This document shows, one piece after another, positions 1 to 8,456 of a stretch of DNA of 64,000 nucleotides. A model generated the notes under the pieces. That model did not search any database and had not been told where the DNA came from. It saw only the letters and a list, made by a program, of their open reading frames with translations. The position numbers and the translations under genes are program-made. The DNA is from Acidovorax sp. NO-1. GTDB taxonomy: Bacteria; Pseudomonadota; Gammaproteobacteria; Burkholderiales; Burkholderiaceae_C. Positions within the stretch are counted from its first letter, which is position 1; each line of letters starts with the position of its first letter. The stretch covers positions 1 through 64,000 of the forward strand of contig NZ_AGTS01000105.1 of the NCBI RefSeq assembly GCF_000238595.1, written 5' to 3'.

Positions 1-34
1 TTTATCCATAAGCGCCAGAAGCTATCAAATCAGG
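1..34 (-). repeat. Dispersed palindromic repeat, family 1, copy A (cut by window edge)
   Basis: This is the right half of a repeat seen at least eight more times in the window. It reads TATCCATAAGCGCCAG followed by AGCTATCAAA, the reverse orientation of the core TGATAGCTGCTGGCGCTTAT. The left half lies outside the window. It sits downstream of the minus-strand tail-anchored protein gene. Confidence 0.75.
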
Positions 35-81
35 AGCAATATCACAGGGCCGCTATGCAGTTGCAAGCGGCGGCATACAGG

Positions 82-471
82 CTATTGCTGAATCACCCAC
101 ACCAGAAGGCTCAAGCCCAATGCGCCCAGGGCGAGCGTGGCCAGTGTGAGGCGTTGATTGCGCTGGCGCAGGGCCTCGACGGCTTTGATGACCACCGCGT
201 TCTGCTCGGCCAGGGACTGGATCAGCGCAGCAGAGTCCCGCTGCTCCTGCTCCAGTTGCGCCACACGGTCACGCAACTGCTGAAGCTGCACGGCATGGGG
301 GGCGGGCGAGGTGTTGTCGTCACCGGTGGTCAGTGAACCTGATGCTGCAGGGTCGGCGCGGTCTGCGCCCGTTTTGCCCATCAGCTTCTTGGCAGCTTGC
401 AGGATCTGGGGCGTGGCTTCAATGACATCGCCCCAGGGCACCAGCTTCAGCGCGGTCATCCACAACGCCAT
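82..471 (-). CDS. Small tail-anchored coiled-coil protein, unknown function
   Basis: A 129-residue protein that I do not recognise as a named family. Residues about 60-100 are rich in Gln, Glu, Leu and Arg in a heptad-like pattern and should form a coiled coil. Residues about 107-127 are a single hydrophobic segment ending in Val-Ile-Gln-Gln, so the protein is probably tail-anchored in the inner membrane with a cytoplasmic coiled coil. The ATG at 471 is preceded by AAGG at a spacing of 9, inside the end of the phoH gene region. It starts only 16 bases after the phoH stop, so the two are probably cotranscribed. Confidence 0.7.
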   Translation of the reverse strand: MALWMTALKLVPWGDVIEATPQILQAAKKLMGKTGADRADPAASGSLTTGDDNTSPAPHAVQLQQLRDRVAQLEQEQRDSAALIQSLAEQNAVVIKAVEALRQRNQRLTLATLALGALGLSLLVWVIQQ

Positions 472-487
472 GGTCAGATGCCTTTGC

Positions 488-2260
488 TCAAAGCACTTCG
501 CTGGCGAAATCCGCCAGGCGTGAGCGTTCGCCGCGCGCCAGCGTGATGTGCCCGCTGTGTGGCCAGCCCTTGAAGCGATCCACCGCGTAGGTCAGGCCCG
601 ACGAGCCTTCGGTCAGGTAGGGCGTGTCGATCTGCGCCAGGTTGCCCATGCAGATGATCTTGGTGCCGGGGCCCGCACGGGTGATGAGCGTCTTCATCTG
701 CTTGGGCGTGAGGTTCTGCGCCTCGTCGATGATCACGTATTTGTTCAGGAAGGTGCGCCCGCGCATGAAGTTCATGCTCTTGATCTTGATGCGGCTGCGG
801 ATGAGCTCGTTGGTGGCGGCGCGGCCCCATTCGCCCGCGTTGCCGCCGTCGCCCTTGGCCAGGAATTCGAGGTTGTCGTCCAGTGCGCCCATCCAGGGGC
901 CCATCTTTTCCTCTTCGGTGCCGGGCAAAAAGCCGATGTCCTCGCCCACGCTCACCGTGGCGCGGGTCATGATGATCTCGGTGTAGCGGCGGTCGTCCAG
1001 CACCTGGGTCAGGCCTGCGGCCAGGGCCAGCAGGGTCTTGCCGGTGCCGGCCGTGCCAGTCAGGGTCACGAAGTCGATCTCGGGGTCCATGAGCAGGTTC
1101 ATGGCGTAGTTCTGCTCGCGGTTGCGTGTGGTCACGCCCCACACCGCGTTCTTGGCAGAGCCGTAGTCCTTGAGGGTCTGCAGCACGGCCGTCTTTTCGC
1201 GGATCTCGCTCACGCGCGCAAACAGGCTGGGCTCGCCGGGGGCCTCGAAGTACACGAACTGGTTGATCATCAGCTGCGGCACGATGGGGCCGCCGATGCG
1301 GTAGTAGGTGTGCGCGCCGCTTTGCCAGCTTTCCACGTTCTTGCCGCTCTTGGCCCAGAAGTCGGGCGGGAGGGCCAGCACGCCGGCGTACAGCAGGTCG
1401 CCGTCTTCCAGCGTCTTGTCGTTCTGGTAGTCCTCGGCCGAAAGGCCCAGGGCGCGCGCCTTCACGCGCATGTTGATGTCCTTGGACACCAACACGACCT
1501 CGCGGGGCGCATGCAGCTTGGACAAGGCCTCCAGCACTCCGAGGATCTGATTGTCGGCCTTGCCGGGCGGCAGGCTCGTGGGCAGGCTGTAGTTCAGCGG
1601 CGCGGTCTGGAAGTACAGGCAGCCGCCCGCCGCCTTCTGGCCGGTGGCATCCAGGCGCAGGCCCCGGGCCATGTCCGCCCCCTGGGTGGCCACGAGCGCG
1701 TCCAGCGTGCGGCTCGCCTGGCGGCCGTTGCGGGCGACTTCAGTCATGCCCTTCTTGTGGCCGTCCAGCTCCTCCAGCACGATCATGGGCAGGAAGATGT
1801 CGTGCTCTTCAAAGCGGAACAGGCTGGTGGGGTCGTGCAGCAGCACGTTGGTGTCCAGCACAAAAAGTTTGGTCGGGCCTTGGGATGCGGTCTTTTTGCT
1901 GCGCGTGGTGGACGGGTTGGGGGCTGCCTCGCTCGCTGCCGCAGGGGTGGCACTTTGGGTGCGCGCCTTGCGCGTGCTGGTGCTGCGTGCAGCGGGTGGT
2001 GCTACGGGCTCGGGGGTGCGGGCGCGCGTTTCCACCTGAACCGGCGGGGCCGTGCTCGGTGCTGTGGTGGTCGAGGCCACGCTGTCCGCCTTGCGCCCGG
2101 CGCGGGCTACGGGCGTTGCCCGCGAAGGAGCAGGTGCCGGTGCAGATGCCACGAGGGGCTCGTTGGCCGAAGGCTGCGCGACCCGGGGGCGGGCCGTGAT
2201 TTCATAGGCTTCTGGCGCAAGGAGTGCAGCGCGCCGGCTGGGGGCGGGGGGCAGGGGCAT
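488..2260 (-). CDS. PhoH family protein: PIN domain plus PhoH ATPase
   Basis: A 590-residue protein of the PhoH2/YlaK type, a PIN-domain ribonuclease fused to a PhoH-type superfamily 1 ATPase; relatives couple ATP hydrolysis to RNA unwinding and cleavage. Residues 1 to about 130 are a low-complexity Ala/Pro/Thr/Arg-rich extension. The PIN domain starts at the LDTN motif (Asp136) and runs to about residue 260. The ATPase has a Walker A GTAGTGKT with Lys408 and a later DEAQN Walker B motif. The ATG at 2260 has GAGG upstream at a spacing of 9. The long variable N-terminus could instead mean a later true start. The gene is separated from prxQ upstream by a terminator and followed by the tail-anchored protein gene. 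Confidence 0.92.
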   Translation of the reverse strand: MPLPPAPSRRAALLAPEAYEITARPRVAQPSANEPLVASAPAPAPSRATPVARAGRKADSVASTTTAPSTAPPVQVETRARTPEPVAPPAARSTSTRKARTQSATPAAASEAAPNPSTTRSKKTASQGPTKLFVLDTNVLLHDPTSLFRFEEHDIFLPMIVLEELDGHKKGMTEVARNGRQASRTLDALVATQGADMARGLRLDATGQKAAGGCLYFQTAPLNYSLPTSLPPGKADNQILGVLEALSKLHAPREVVLVSKDINMRVKARALGLSAEDYQNDKTLEDGDLLYAGVLALPPDFWAKSGKNVESWQSGAHTYYRIGGPIVPQLMINQFVYFEAPGEPSLFARVSEIREKTAVLQTLKDYGSAKNAVWGVTTRNREQNYAMNLLMDPEIDFVTLTGTAGTGKTLLALAAGLTQVLDDRRYTEIIMTRATVSVGEDIGFLPGTEEEKMGPWMGALDDNLEFLAKGDGGNAGEWGRAATNELIRSRIKIKSMNFMRGRTFLNKYVIIDEAQNLTPKQMKTLITRAGPGTKIICMGNLAQIDTPYLTEGSSGLTYAVDRFKGWPHSGHITLARGERSRLADFASEVL

Positions 2261-2304
2261 GGTGGCAGGCCTCGGTCTGTAGAGGAAAAAAGGGGTCAGA
2301 AAGC

Positions 2305-2336
2305 AAAAAGCCGCCTGGAGGCCAAGGCGGCTTTTG
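2305..2336 (-). terminator. Rho-independent terminator after prxQ
   Basis: Perfect inverted repeat: AAAAGCCGCCT at 2306-2316 against AGGCGGCTTTT at 2325-2335 with an 8-base loop. Read on the minus strand the stem ends in a run of T, so it terminates the prxQ transcript before phoH. Confidence 0.85.
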
Positions 2337-2447
2337 GGAGGAGGGCAGGCATTGCGATAACCAGGGGCATAAAACCATTATGCCTACGACGGATGTCTTG
2401 CCCGGGCAAAACAGGCGTCGTGTCGCGCAGATGTCCCAATGTGCAGA

Positions 2448-2933
2448 TCAGGCGGCCTTTTTAAGGGCCTTGATGGATTTGACGGCTTTGAGGACATCAT
2501 CCACGTGGCCGGGCACCTTGAGGCCGCGCCACTCCTGCACCAGCAGGCCATCGGGGCCGACGAGGAAGGTGCTGCGCTCGATGCCCTTGACCTTCTTGCC
2601 GTACATGATCTTGTTCTTGACCACACCGAACATGTGGCACATTTTTTCTTCGGTGTCTGCGATGAGTTCAAAGGGCAGTTCGAGCTTTTCCTTGAAATCA
2701 TCGTGCGACTTCATGTTGTCGCGGGACACGCCGAACACGGCGGCACCTGCCTTCACGAAATCCTTGTACTTGTCGCGAAACTGCATGGCCTCCGTGGTGC
2801 AGCCCGGCGTGTTGTCCTTGGGATAGAAGTAGAGAACCAGAATTTGGCCAAGGTGGGAGGTGTTGGAGACCTTGAGTCCACCGGTAGCGTTGGCTTCAAA
2901 TTCAGGGAGGGGTTTGTTGACAACGATCGCCAT
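2448..2933 (-). CDS. bcp: Peroxiredoxin, PrxQ/Bcp family
   Basis: A 161-residue thiol peroxidase that should reduce hydrogen peroxide and organic hydroperoxides in the cytoplasm. The active-site motif PGCTTE carries the peroxidatic Cys45. In E. coli Bcp a resolving cysteine lies five residues later (Cys50); here that position is Met50. The only other cysteine lies in the MCHMFG motif, equivalent to E. coli Cys99. The enzyme is therefore either a 1-Cys type using an external thiol or uses the distant cysteine. The ATG at 2933 follows GAGAGATTGAAG. A good promoter lies about 95 bp upstream and a strong terminator follows, so it is monocistronic. Confidence 0.95.
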   Translation of the reverse strand: MAIVVNKPLPEFEANATGGLKVSNTSHLGQILVLYFYPKDNTPGCTTEAMQFRDKYKDFVKAGAAVFGVSRDNMKSHDDFKEKLELPFELIADTEEKMCHMFGVVKNKIMYGKKVKGIERSTFLVGPDGLLVQEWRGLKVPGHVDDVLKAVKSIKALKKAA

Positions 2934-3023
2934 ATCACTTCAATCTCTCAGGATGTAGTCGTTGGTAAGCCGGGGGAGTGGGTGTGTTATTGCTCTTGGT
3001 GGTGCCCCCGACCGCAACCGGCG

Positions 3024-3052
3024 ATTTTACCCCGATTTCACCCTTCGGCCAA
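3024..3052 (-). promoter_or_regulatory. Sigma70-type promoter for prxQ
   Basis: On the minus strand, TTGGCC (positions 3052-3047) is followed by exactly 17 bases and TAAAAT (3029-3024). Spacing is ideal and the -10 matches the consensus at 5 of 6 positions. It implies a leader of about 85 bases before the prxQ start. Confidence 0.6.
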
Positions 3053-3135
3053 ATGTAAGACAGTGTGTCCGGCACGGAGAGCCGGGCATTCGGACGGTGT
3101 TTTGCCCAGGTTCCGCCACACGGCGGGGCGGCGCG

Positions 3136-3507
3136 TCAGGCTTCCAGAATCAGCGCAGCCACCACGTTGCGCCCTTCGCTGGCCAGGATGTTGTACGTGC
3201 GGCAGGCGGCCGGGGTGTCCATGGTTTCCAGCCCCAGCCGACGGGCGATGAGTGGGGCGAGCCACGCAGGTGGGGGAAACCGGTTGCGGGTGCCACTGCC
3301 AAAGATGACCAGCTCTGCCTCCAGGGTGGCCAGTTGCGCGAAGTGTTCGGGCGTCAGGTCTTCAAAGCGCGTGCAGGGCCAGGCCTGGCGCAACCCTGTG
3401 GAGCCGATGATGACGCTGTGCGTGATCTTCTCGGCGTCCACACCGATCCATCCGGGGCCATAACCGCTGATGGTTTGCGCGTTCGAACGGTCGGGCTGGA
3501 ATTTCAT
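3136..3507 (-). CDS. Mth938-like domain protein (DUF498 family)
   Basis: A 123-residue protein of the Mth938-like family, which includes bacterial XCC1710-like proteins and the mitochondrial complex I assembly factor NDUFAF3. Recognisable features are the ISGYGPGWI start of the fold, the IIGSTG strand-turn, the central LVIFGSGTRNRFP motif and the C-terminal cysteine-threonine-tyrosine motif followed by SEGRNV. The biochemical activity of bacterial members is not established. It stands alone, transcribed away from alaA. Confidence 0.85.
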   Translation of the reverse strand: MKFQPDRSNAQTISGYGPGWIGVDAEKITHSVIIGSTGLRQAWPCTRFEDLTPEHFAQLATLEAELVIFGSGTRNRFPPPAWLAPLIARRLGLETMDTPAACRTYNILASEGRNVVAALILEA

Positions 3508-3543
3508 GGGTGTTGGCGTGGGTTGCAGCCGCTGGCACTGCGT

Positions 3544-3570
3544 GGGGGCAGGGGCGCTGGGCCCGGGGGG
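3544..3570 (+). other. Potential G-quadruplex motif upstream of alaA
   Basis: Four G-runs of 5, 4, 3 and 6 with loops of 2, 4 and 3 bases lie on the plus strand between the divergent Mth938-like gene and alaA. This matches the usual G3+N1-7 pattern. In DNA of this GC content it may be coincidence. Confidence 0.4.
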
Positions 3571-3658
3571 CGCTTGGGATCTGTGGTCAAATTATAGGTT
3601 TCGCCGGGGCGCCAGCCGCTCTGGACGCCATCTGACCCCACAGCATCACCGTCAGCGC

Positions 3659-4903
3659 ATGAAAACCGTCCAAAAATCCGCCAAGCTCGCCAACGTCTGC
3701 TACGACATCCGGGGGCCCATCATGGACGCGGCCAAGCAGATGGAGGAAGACGGCCACAAGATCATCAAGCTCAACATCGGCAATCTGGCGGTGTTCGGCT
3801 TTGATGCACCCGAAGAGATCCAGCTGGACATGATCCGCAACCTGCCCAACTCGGCCGGTTACTCGGACAGCAAGGGGATCTTCGCTGCACGCAAGGCGGT
3901 GATGCACGAGACGCAGAAGCAGGGCATCAAGGGCGTGATGCTGGACGACATCTACCTGGGCAACGGCGCCAGCGAGCTGATCGTGATGGCCACCAACGCG
4001 CTGCTGGACAACGGCGACGAGCTGCTCCTGCCCTCGCCCGACTACCCGCTGTGGACGGCCGCCGCCAGCCTGTCGGGCGGCACACCCGTGCATTACATCT
4101 GCGATGAAGCCAATGGCTGGATGCCCGATCTGGCCGACATCCGCGCCAAGATCACGCCCCGCACCAAGGGCATCGTGGTCATCAACCCCAACAACCCCAC
4201 CGGCGCGCTGTATTCCGACGAGCTGCTCAAAGGCATCGTCGCCATTGCGCGCGAACATGGCCTGGTCATCTTCGCCGACGAGGTATACGACAAGGTGCTG
4301 TACGACGGCGCCAAGCACACGGCCATTGCATCCCTGAGCGAGGACGTGCTCACACTCACCTTCAACTCGCTGTCCAAAAGCTACCGTTCGTGTGGTTACC
4401 GCGCAGGCTGGCTGGTGGTGTCGGGCGACAAGAAACCCGCCCGGGACTACATCGAGGGCCTGAACATGCTCTCGAACATGCGCCTGTGTGCCAACGTGCC
4501 CGGGCAGTGGGCCGTGCAGACGGCGCTGGGCGGCTACCAGAGCATCAACGAACTGGTGGGTGAGGGCGGCCGCCTGCGCAAGCAGCGCGACCTGGCCTAT
4601 GAGCTGATCACCGCCATCCCGGGTGTGACCTGCGTGAAGCCGCGCGCGGCCCTCTACATGTTCCCCCGCCTGGACCCGGCCGTGTACCCCATCGAGGACG
4701 ACCAGCAGTTCTTCCTGCAGCTGCTGCAGGAGACCAAGGTCATGCTGGTGCAGGGCACGGGCTTCAACTGGGCCGCGCCGGATCACTTCCGCATCGTGTT
4801 CCTGCCACACGAAGACGACCTGCGCGATGCCATTGGCCGCGTGGCGCGCTTCCTTGAGCAATACCGCAAACGCTGCGGCACGGATGTGCGGCTGGTCGGC
4901 TGA
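3659..4903 (+). CDS. alaA: Glutamate-pyruvate aminotransferase AlaA
   Basis: A 414-residue pyridoxal-phosphate aminotransferase (fold type I, class I/II) that makes L-alanine from pyruvate and glutamate in the cytoplasm. It follows E. coli AlaA (YfbQ) almost residue for residue: the NVCYDIRGP start, LNIGN, the PDYPLWTAA segment, NPNNPTGA, ADEVYDKVLYD and the PLP lysine Lys240 in SLSKSYRSCGYR. I chose the ATG at 3659 because homology begins there. An in-frame open stretch back to 3470 has no homology and runs into the divergent promoter region. A family 1 repeat separates it from hom, so the two may be read together. Confidence 0.95.
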   Translation: MKTVQKSAKLANVCYDIRGPIMDAAKQMEEDGHKIIKLNIGNLAVFGFDAPEEIQLDMIRNLPNSAGYSDSKGIFAARKAVMHETQKQGIKGVMLDDIYLGNGASELIVMATNALLDNGDELLLPSPDYPLWTAAASLSGGTPVHYICDEANGWMPDLADIRAKITPRTKGIVVINPNNPTGALYSDELLKGIVAIAREHGLVIFADEVYDKVLYDGAKHTAIASLSEDVLTLTFNSLSKSYRSCGYRAGWLVVSGDKKPARDYIEGLNMLSNMRLCANVPGQWAVQTALGGYQSINELVGEGGRLRKQRDLAYELITAIPGVTCVKPRAALYMFPRLDPAVYPIEDDQQFFLQLLQETKVMLVQGTGFNWAAPDHFRIVFLPHEDDLRDAIGRVARFLEQYRKRCGTDVRLVG

Positions 4904-4910
4904 AACTCAT

Positions 4911-4960
4911 TTATTGATAGCTGGCAGCGCTTGATGGACAAGCGCTGTAGCCCATTTTGA
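4911..4960 (+). repeat. Dispersed palindromic repeat, family 1, copy B
   Basis: Forward copy between alaA and hom: TTGATAGCTGGCAGCGCTTG, then ATGGAC and AAGCGCTGTAGCCCATTTTGA. The AGCGCTTG and CAAGCGCT arms pair perfectly, so the RNA would form a hairpin just upstream of the hom start. Confidence 0.85.
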
Positions 4961-4974
4961 CTGGTAGAAATTCC

Positions 4975-6309
4975 ATGAAACCCATCCAAGTAGGCCTTCT
5001 GGGCATTGGCACCGTTGGCAGCGGCGTGTTCAACGTGTTGCAACGCAACCAGGACGAAATCAGCCGCCGCGCCGGTCGTGGCATCGAGATCACCATGGTG
5101 GCCGATCTGGACGTTGAACGTGCCAGGTCGGTGGTGGGTGCTGGCATCCAGGTGGTCAATGACGCCCGCGCCATCATTGCCAACCCGGACATCGATATCG
5201 TCATCGAGCTCATCGGCGGCTATGGCATTGCGCGCGGCCTGGTGCTGGAGGCGATTGCCGCCGGCAAGCACGTGGTCACCGCCAACAAGGCGCTGCTGGC
5301 CGTGCATGGCACCGAAATCTTTGCCGCAGCCTCCGCCAAGGGCGTGATGGTGGCTTTTGAAGCCGCCGTGGCCGGTGGCATCCCCATCATCAAGGCGCTG
5401 CGCGAAGGCCTCACGGCCAACCGCATCCAGTGGATCGCCGGCATCATCAACGGCACCACCAACTTCATCCTGTCCGAGATGCGCAGCAAGGGCCTGGACT
5501 TCGATGTGGTGCTCAAGGAAGCCCAGCGCCTGGGCTACGCCGAGGCCGACCCCACCTTCGACATCGAAGGCGTGGACGCCGCGCACAAGGTCACCATCAT
5601 GTCCGCCATTGCCTTCGGCATTCCCGTGCAGTTCGACAAGGCGTATGTGGAGGGCATCACCCAGCTCGGTGCCGCTGACATCAAGTACGCCGAGCAGCTG
5701 GGCTACCGCATCAAGCTGCTGGGCATCACCAAGCGCGCTGAAAAGGGGATCGAGCTGCGCGTGCACCCCAGCCTGGTGCCTTCCAAGCGCCTGATCGCCA
5801 ATGTGGAAGGCGCGATGAATGCCGTGGTGGTGCAGGGCGATGCCGTGGGCACCACGCTGTACTACGGCAAGGGCGCGGGCAGCGAGCCCACCGCCAGCGC
5901 CGTCATTGCCGACCTGGTGGACATTGCCCGCCTGCACACGGCCGACCCCGAGCATCGCGTGCCGCACCTGGCCTTCCAGCCGAATACGCTGAGCGACGCC
6001 ATGGATGCCCTGCCTGTGCTGCCCATGAGCGAAGTGGTCACCAGCTACTACCTGCGCCTGCGCGTGGCCGACCAGGCCGGCGTGCTGGCCAAGGTCACGG
6101 GCCTGCTGGCCGAGGCCGGCGTGAGCATCGACGCCGTGCTGCAGCGTGAGGCCGATGAAGTAGGGGGTGAAGGATCGACCCAGACCGACCTCATCATCCT
6201 GACCCACGACACCCGCGAAGGCACCATGGATACCGTCATCTCCCAGATGCAGGCGCTACCCACCGTGCTCGCGCCCATCACGCGCATCCGCAAGGAAGAG
6301 CTGAACTAG
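4975..6309 (+). CDS. hom: Homoserine dehydrogenase
   Basis: A 444-residue NAD(P)-dependent enzyme converting aspartate semialdehyde to homoserine, the branch point to threonine and methionine. The nucleotide-binding motif GLLGIGTVGSGV is near residues 7-18. The catalytic domain contains TANKALLA, GGIPIIKALREGL and the hallmark GIINGTTNFIL and EADPTFDIEG motifs. A C-terminal ACT domain from about residue 355 (RLRVADQAGVLAKV) is the usual site of threonine feedback control. The ATG at 4975 begins the homology; an ATG six codons upstream adds only a non-homologous tail. It lies 15 bases before thrC and forms an operon with it. Confidence 0.96.
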   Translation: MKPIQVGLLGIGTVGSGVFNVLQRNQDEISRRAGRGIEITMVADLDVERARSVVGAGIQVVNDARAIIANPDIDIVIELIGGYGIARGLVLEAIAAGKHVVTANKALLAVHGTEIFAAASAKGVMVAFEAAVAGGIPIIKALREGLTANRIQWIAGIINGTTNFILSEMRSKGLDFDVVLKEAQRLGYAEADPTFDIEGVDAAHKVTIMSAIAFGIPVQFDKAYVEGITQLGAADIKYAEQLGYRIKLLGITKRAEKGIELRVHPSLVPSKRLIANVEGAMNAVVVQGDAVGTTLYYGKGAGSEPTASAVIADLVDIARLHTADPEHRVPHLAFQPNTLSDAMDALPVLPMSEVVTSYYLRLRVADQAGVLAKVTGLLAEAGVSIDAVLQREADEVGGEGSTQTDLIILTHDTREGTMDTVISQMQALPTVLAPITRIRKEELN

Positions 6310-6324
6310 GGAAACGACAAAGCC

Positions 6325-7770
6325 ATGCTGTACCTCTCCACACGCGGCCACGCCGACCGCAAACATTTCTGCGACATCCTGCTCGAAGGCCTGGCGCCCG
6401 ACGGCGGCCTGTACCTGCCCGAGCACTACCCGCAGGTGAGCGACGCCATGCTGACAAAGCTGCGCAAGGCCTACCACGAGCAAGGCTACGCCGAGCTGGC
6501 CTTCCAGATCCTGTCGCTCTACATCGATGACATCCCCGCCGCCGACCTGAGGGCCCTGTGCGCCAAGACGTACACGGCCGAAGTGTTTGGCACCGGCGAG
6601 ATCGTGCCCCTGCGCCACCTGGAAGACGGCCTGTGGCTCGAAGCCCTGTCCAACGGCCCCACGCTGGCTTTCAAGGACATGGCCATGCAGCTCTTGGGGA
6701 ACCTGTTTGAGTACGAGCTCAAGCGCCGTGGCGAGCAGCTCAACATTTTGGGTGCCACCAGCGGCGACACCGGCAGCGCGGCCGAATACGCCATGCGTGG
6801 CAAAGAAGGCGTGCGCGTCTTCATGACCAGCCCGCACGGTCGCATGAGCGCCTTTCAGCAGGCGCAGATGTTCAGCCTGCAGGACGCCAACATCCACAAC
6901 ATTGCCATCGAAGGGGTGTTCGACGACTGCCAGGACATTGTCAAGGCCGTCAGCAACGACCTCGACTTCAAGCGCAAGTACAAGATTGGCACCGTCAACT
7001 CCATCAACTGGGCGCGCCTGCTGGCGCAGGTGGTGTACTACTTCGCGGGCTACATCCAGGCCACCGAGACCAACGACCAGAAGGTCAGCTTCACGGTGCC
7101 CAGCGGCAACTTTGGCAACGTGTGTGCGGGCCATGTGGCGCGCATGATGGGCCTGCCCATTGACAAGCTGGTGGTGGCCACGAACGAGAACGACGTGCTC
7201 GACGAGTTCTTCCGCACTGGCGCCTACCGCGTGCGCGCGGCTGCCGACACGCACGAGACATCGAGCCCCTCGATGGACATCAGCAAGGCGAGCAACTTCG
7301 AGCGGTTCATTTTTGACCTGCTGGGCCGCAACGGCCAGCGCACGAACGCGTTGTTTGCCAAAGCGCTCCCCGCCTATGGCCGGTTTGACTTGAGCGCCGA
7401 ACCGCTGTTTGCCGAAGCCGCCACCAAATACGGTTTTGAAAGCGGCAAGAGCACCCACGCCGACCGGCTGGCCACCATCCGCGACACGTTCGAGCGCCAC
7501 GGCGTCACCATCGATACCCACACTGCCGACGGCGTGAAGGTGGCGCGCGAGCACCACAGCGATGCCAAGGTGCCCATGATCGTGCTGGAGACCGCGCTGC
7601 CCATCAAGTTCGCCGAGACCATTGTCGAGGCCCTGGGTCATGCGCCCGAGCGGCCTTCCAGGTTTGCCGGCATTGAAGACCTGCCCAAACGCGTGCAGGT
7701 GATGCCGGCCGATGCAGCACTGGTCAAGGCCTACATCGAGCGCCACTGCGCCCCGGCTGTACTGGGCTAG
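6325..7770 (+). CDS. thrC: Threonine synthase
   Basis: A 481-residue PLP-dependent enzyme converting O-phosphohomoserine to threonine, the final step after homoserine kinase. It begins with the typical YLSTRGHAD segment. The PLP lysine is Lys117 in the LAFKDMAMQ motif, and the phosphate-binding GATSGDTGSAA loop follows. Length fits the longer class of threonine synthases. GGGAAA lies upstream of the start. The gene directly follows hom; no homoserine kinase gene lies in the window. Confidence 0.96.
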   Translation: MLYLSTRGHADRKHFCDILLEGLAPDGGLYLPEHYPQVSDAMLTKLRKAYHEQGYAELAFQILSLYIDDIPAADLRALCAKTYTAEVFGTGEIVPLRHLEDGLWLEALSNGPTLAFKDMAMQLLGNLFEYELKRRGEQLNILGATSGDTGSAAEYAMRGKEGVRVFMTSPHGRMSAFQQAQMFSLQDANIHNIAIEGVFDDCQDIVKAVSNDLDFKRKYKIGTVNSINWARLLAQVVYYFAGYIQATETNDQKVSFTVPSGNFGNVCAGHVARMMGLPIDKLVVATNENDVLDEFFRTGAYRVRAAADTHETSSPSMDISKASNFERFIFDLLGRNGQRTNALFAKALPAYGRFDLSAEPLFAEAATKYGFESGKSTHADRLATIRDTFERHGVTIDTHTADGVKVAREHHSDAKVPMIVLETALPIKFAETIVEALGHAPERPSRFAGIEDLPKRVQVMPADAALVKAYIERHCAPAVLG

Positions 7771-7810
7771 TAGCGCCAAGGCCACCCACCCACCGTGCAG
7801 GGCGGCCGGT

Positions 7811-7872
7811 TTGATATGAAATATGCCCCTGGCGCTTATCTGGTATGCGCTAGCAGCTATAAAAGCAATAGC
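7811..7872 (-). repeat. Dispersed palindromic repeat, family 1, copy C
   Basis: Reverse-orientation copy between thrC and mobB, with CTGGCGCTTAT, TATGCGCTAG, CAGCTATAAAAG and the outer CAATAGC block. It ends about 10 bases before the mobB ribosome-binding site. Confidence 0.85.
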
Positions 7873-7889
7873 TACCCAAGGAGCAATGG

Positions 7890-8456
7890 ATGAAAGTTGT
7901 AGGTTTTGCCGGCTTTTCCGGCAGTGGCAAGACCACGCTGGTCGAGCAGCTGATCCCCGAGCTGCGGCTGCGCGGGCTGCGTGTGTCGGTGGTCAAGCAT
8001 GCCCACCACAGCTTTGATGTGGACCACCCCGGCAAGGACACCTACCGCCACCGCGAGGCGGGCGCCTTCGAGGTGGTCGCCGCATCCGACAAGCGCCTGA
8101 TGCTGGTGCGCGAGTTCGAGCAGCCCGCCACGCTCAGCGTGCACCACCTGCTGGCCGAGCTGTACCAGGGCGTGGACTGGGTGCTGGTGGAGGGGTTCAA
8201 GGAGAGCGACCTGCTGAAGGTGGAAGTCTGGCGCGCCCCGGAGCCTGGCCAGACGGCCAAACCCCTGCGTTACCCTGACGACGATTTTGTGGTGGCCGTG
8301 GCCACCGATGCGCCCCAAGAGCTACCGCCCACGCAGTTGCCCATCCTCGATCTGAATGCACCCGCCCAGGTGGTGGACTGGCTGATCCAGTACGAGCACC
8401 GCTTTGAATACGACTGGGAGCTTCACGGAGGGCTGTTGCCGTGCGCCCCCCAATGA
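7890..8456 (+). CDS. mobB: Molybdopterin-guanine dinucleotide biosynthesis protein MobB
   Basis: A 188-residue P-loop GTPase of the MobB family, an accessory partner of MobA in forming the guanine dinucleotide form of the molybdenum cofactor. The P-loop GFSGSGKTT starts at residue 8. Other family marks are VVKHAHHSFDVDHPGKD and the WVLVEGFKES segment. The ATG at 7890 follows AAGGAGC at good spacing. Its end overlaps the start of moeA, so mobB, moeA and moaD form a tightly coupled operon. Confidence 0.93.
   Translation: MKVVGFAGFSGSGKTTLVEQLIPELRLRGLRVSVVKHAHHSFDVDHPGKDTYRHREAGAFEVVAASDKRLMLVREFEQPATLSVHHLLAELYQGVDWVLVEGFKESDLLKVEVWRAPEPGQTAKPLRYPDDDFVVAVATDAPQELPPTQLPILDLNAPAQVVDWLIQYEHRFEYDWELHGGLLPCAPQ
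8427..8432 (+). promoter_or_regulatory. Ribosome-binding site that decides the moeA start
   Basis: GGAGGG lies 8 bases before a GTG at 8441 but 20 bases before the next ATG at 8453. The spacing favours GTG as the moeA start, which makes moeA overlap mobB by 16 bases. Confidence 0.6.

Noticed and set aside
548-2464. A 638-codon open frame on the plus strand opposite phoH
   Set aside because: It is an antisense shadow: the minus-strand PhoH protein has clear domains, and the plus-strand product is a biased Gly/Ala/Arg/His sequence with no homology.
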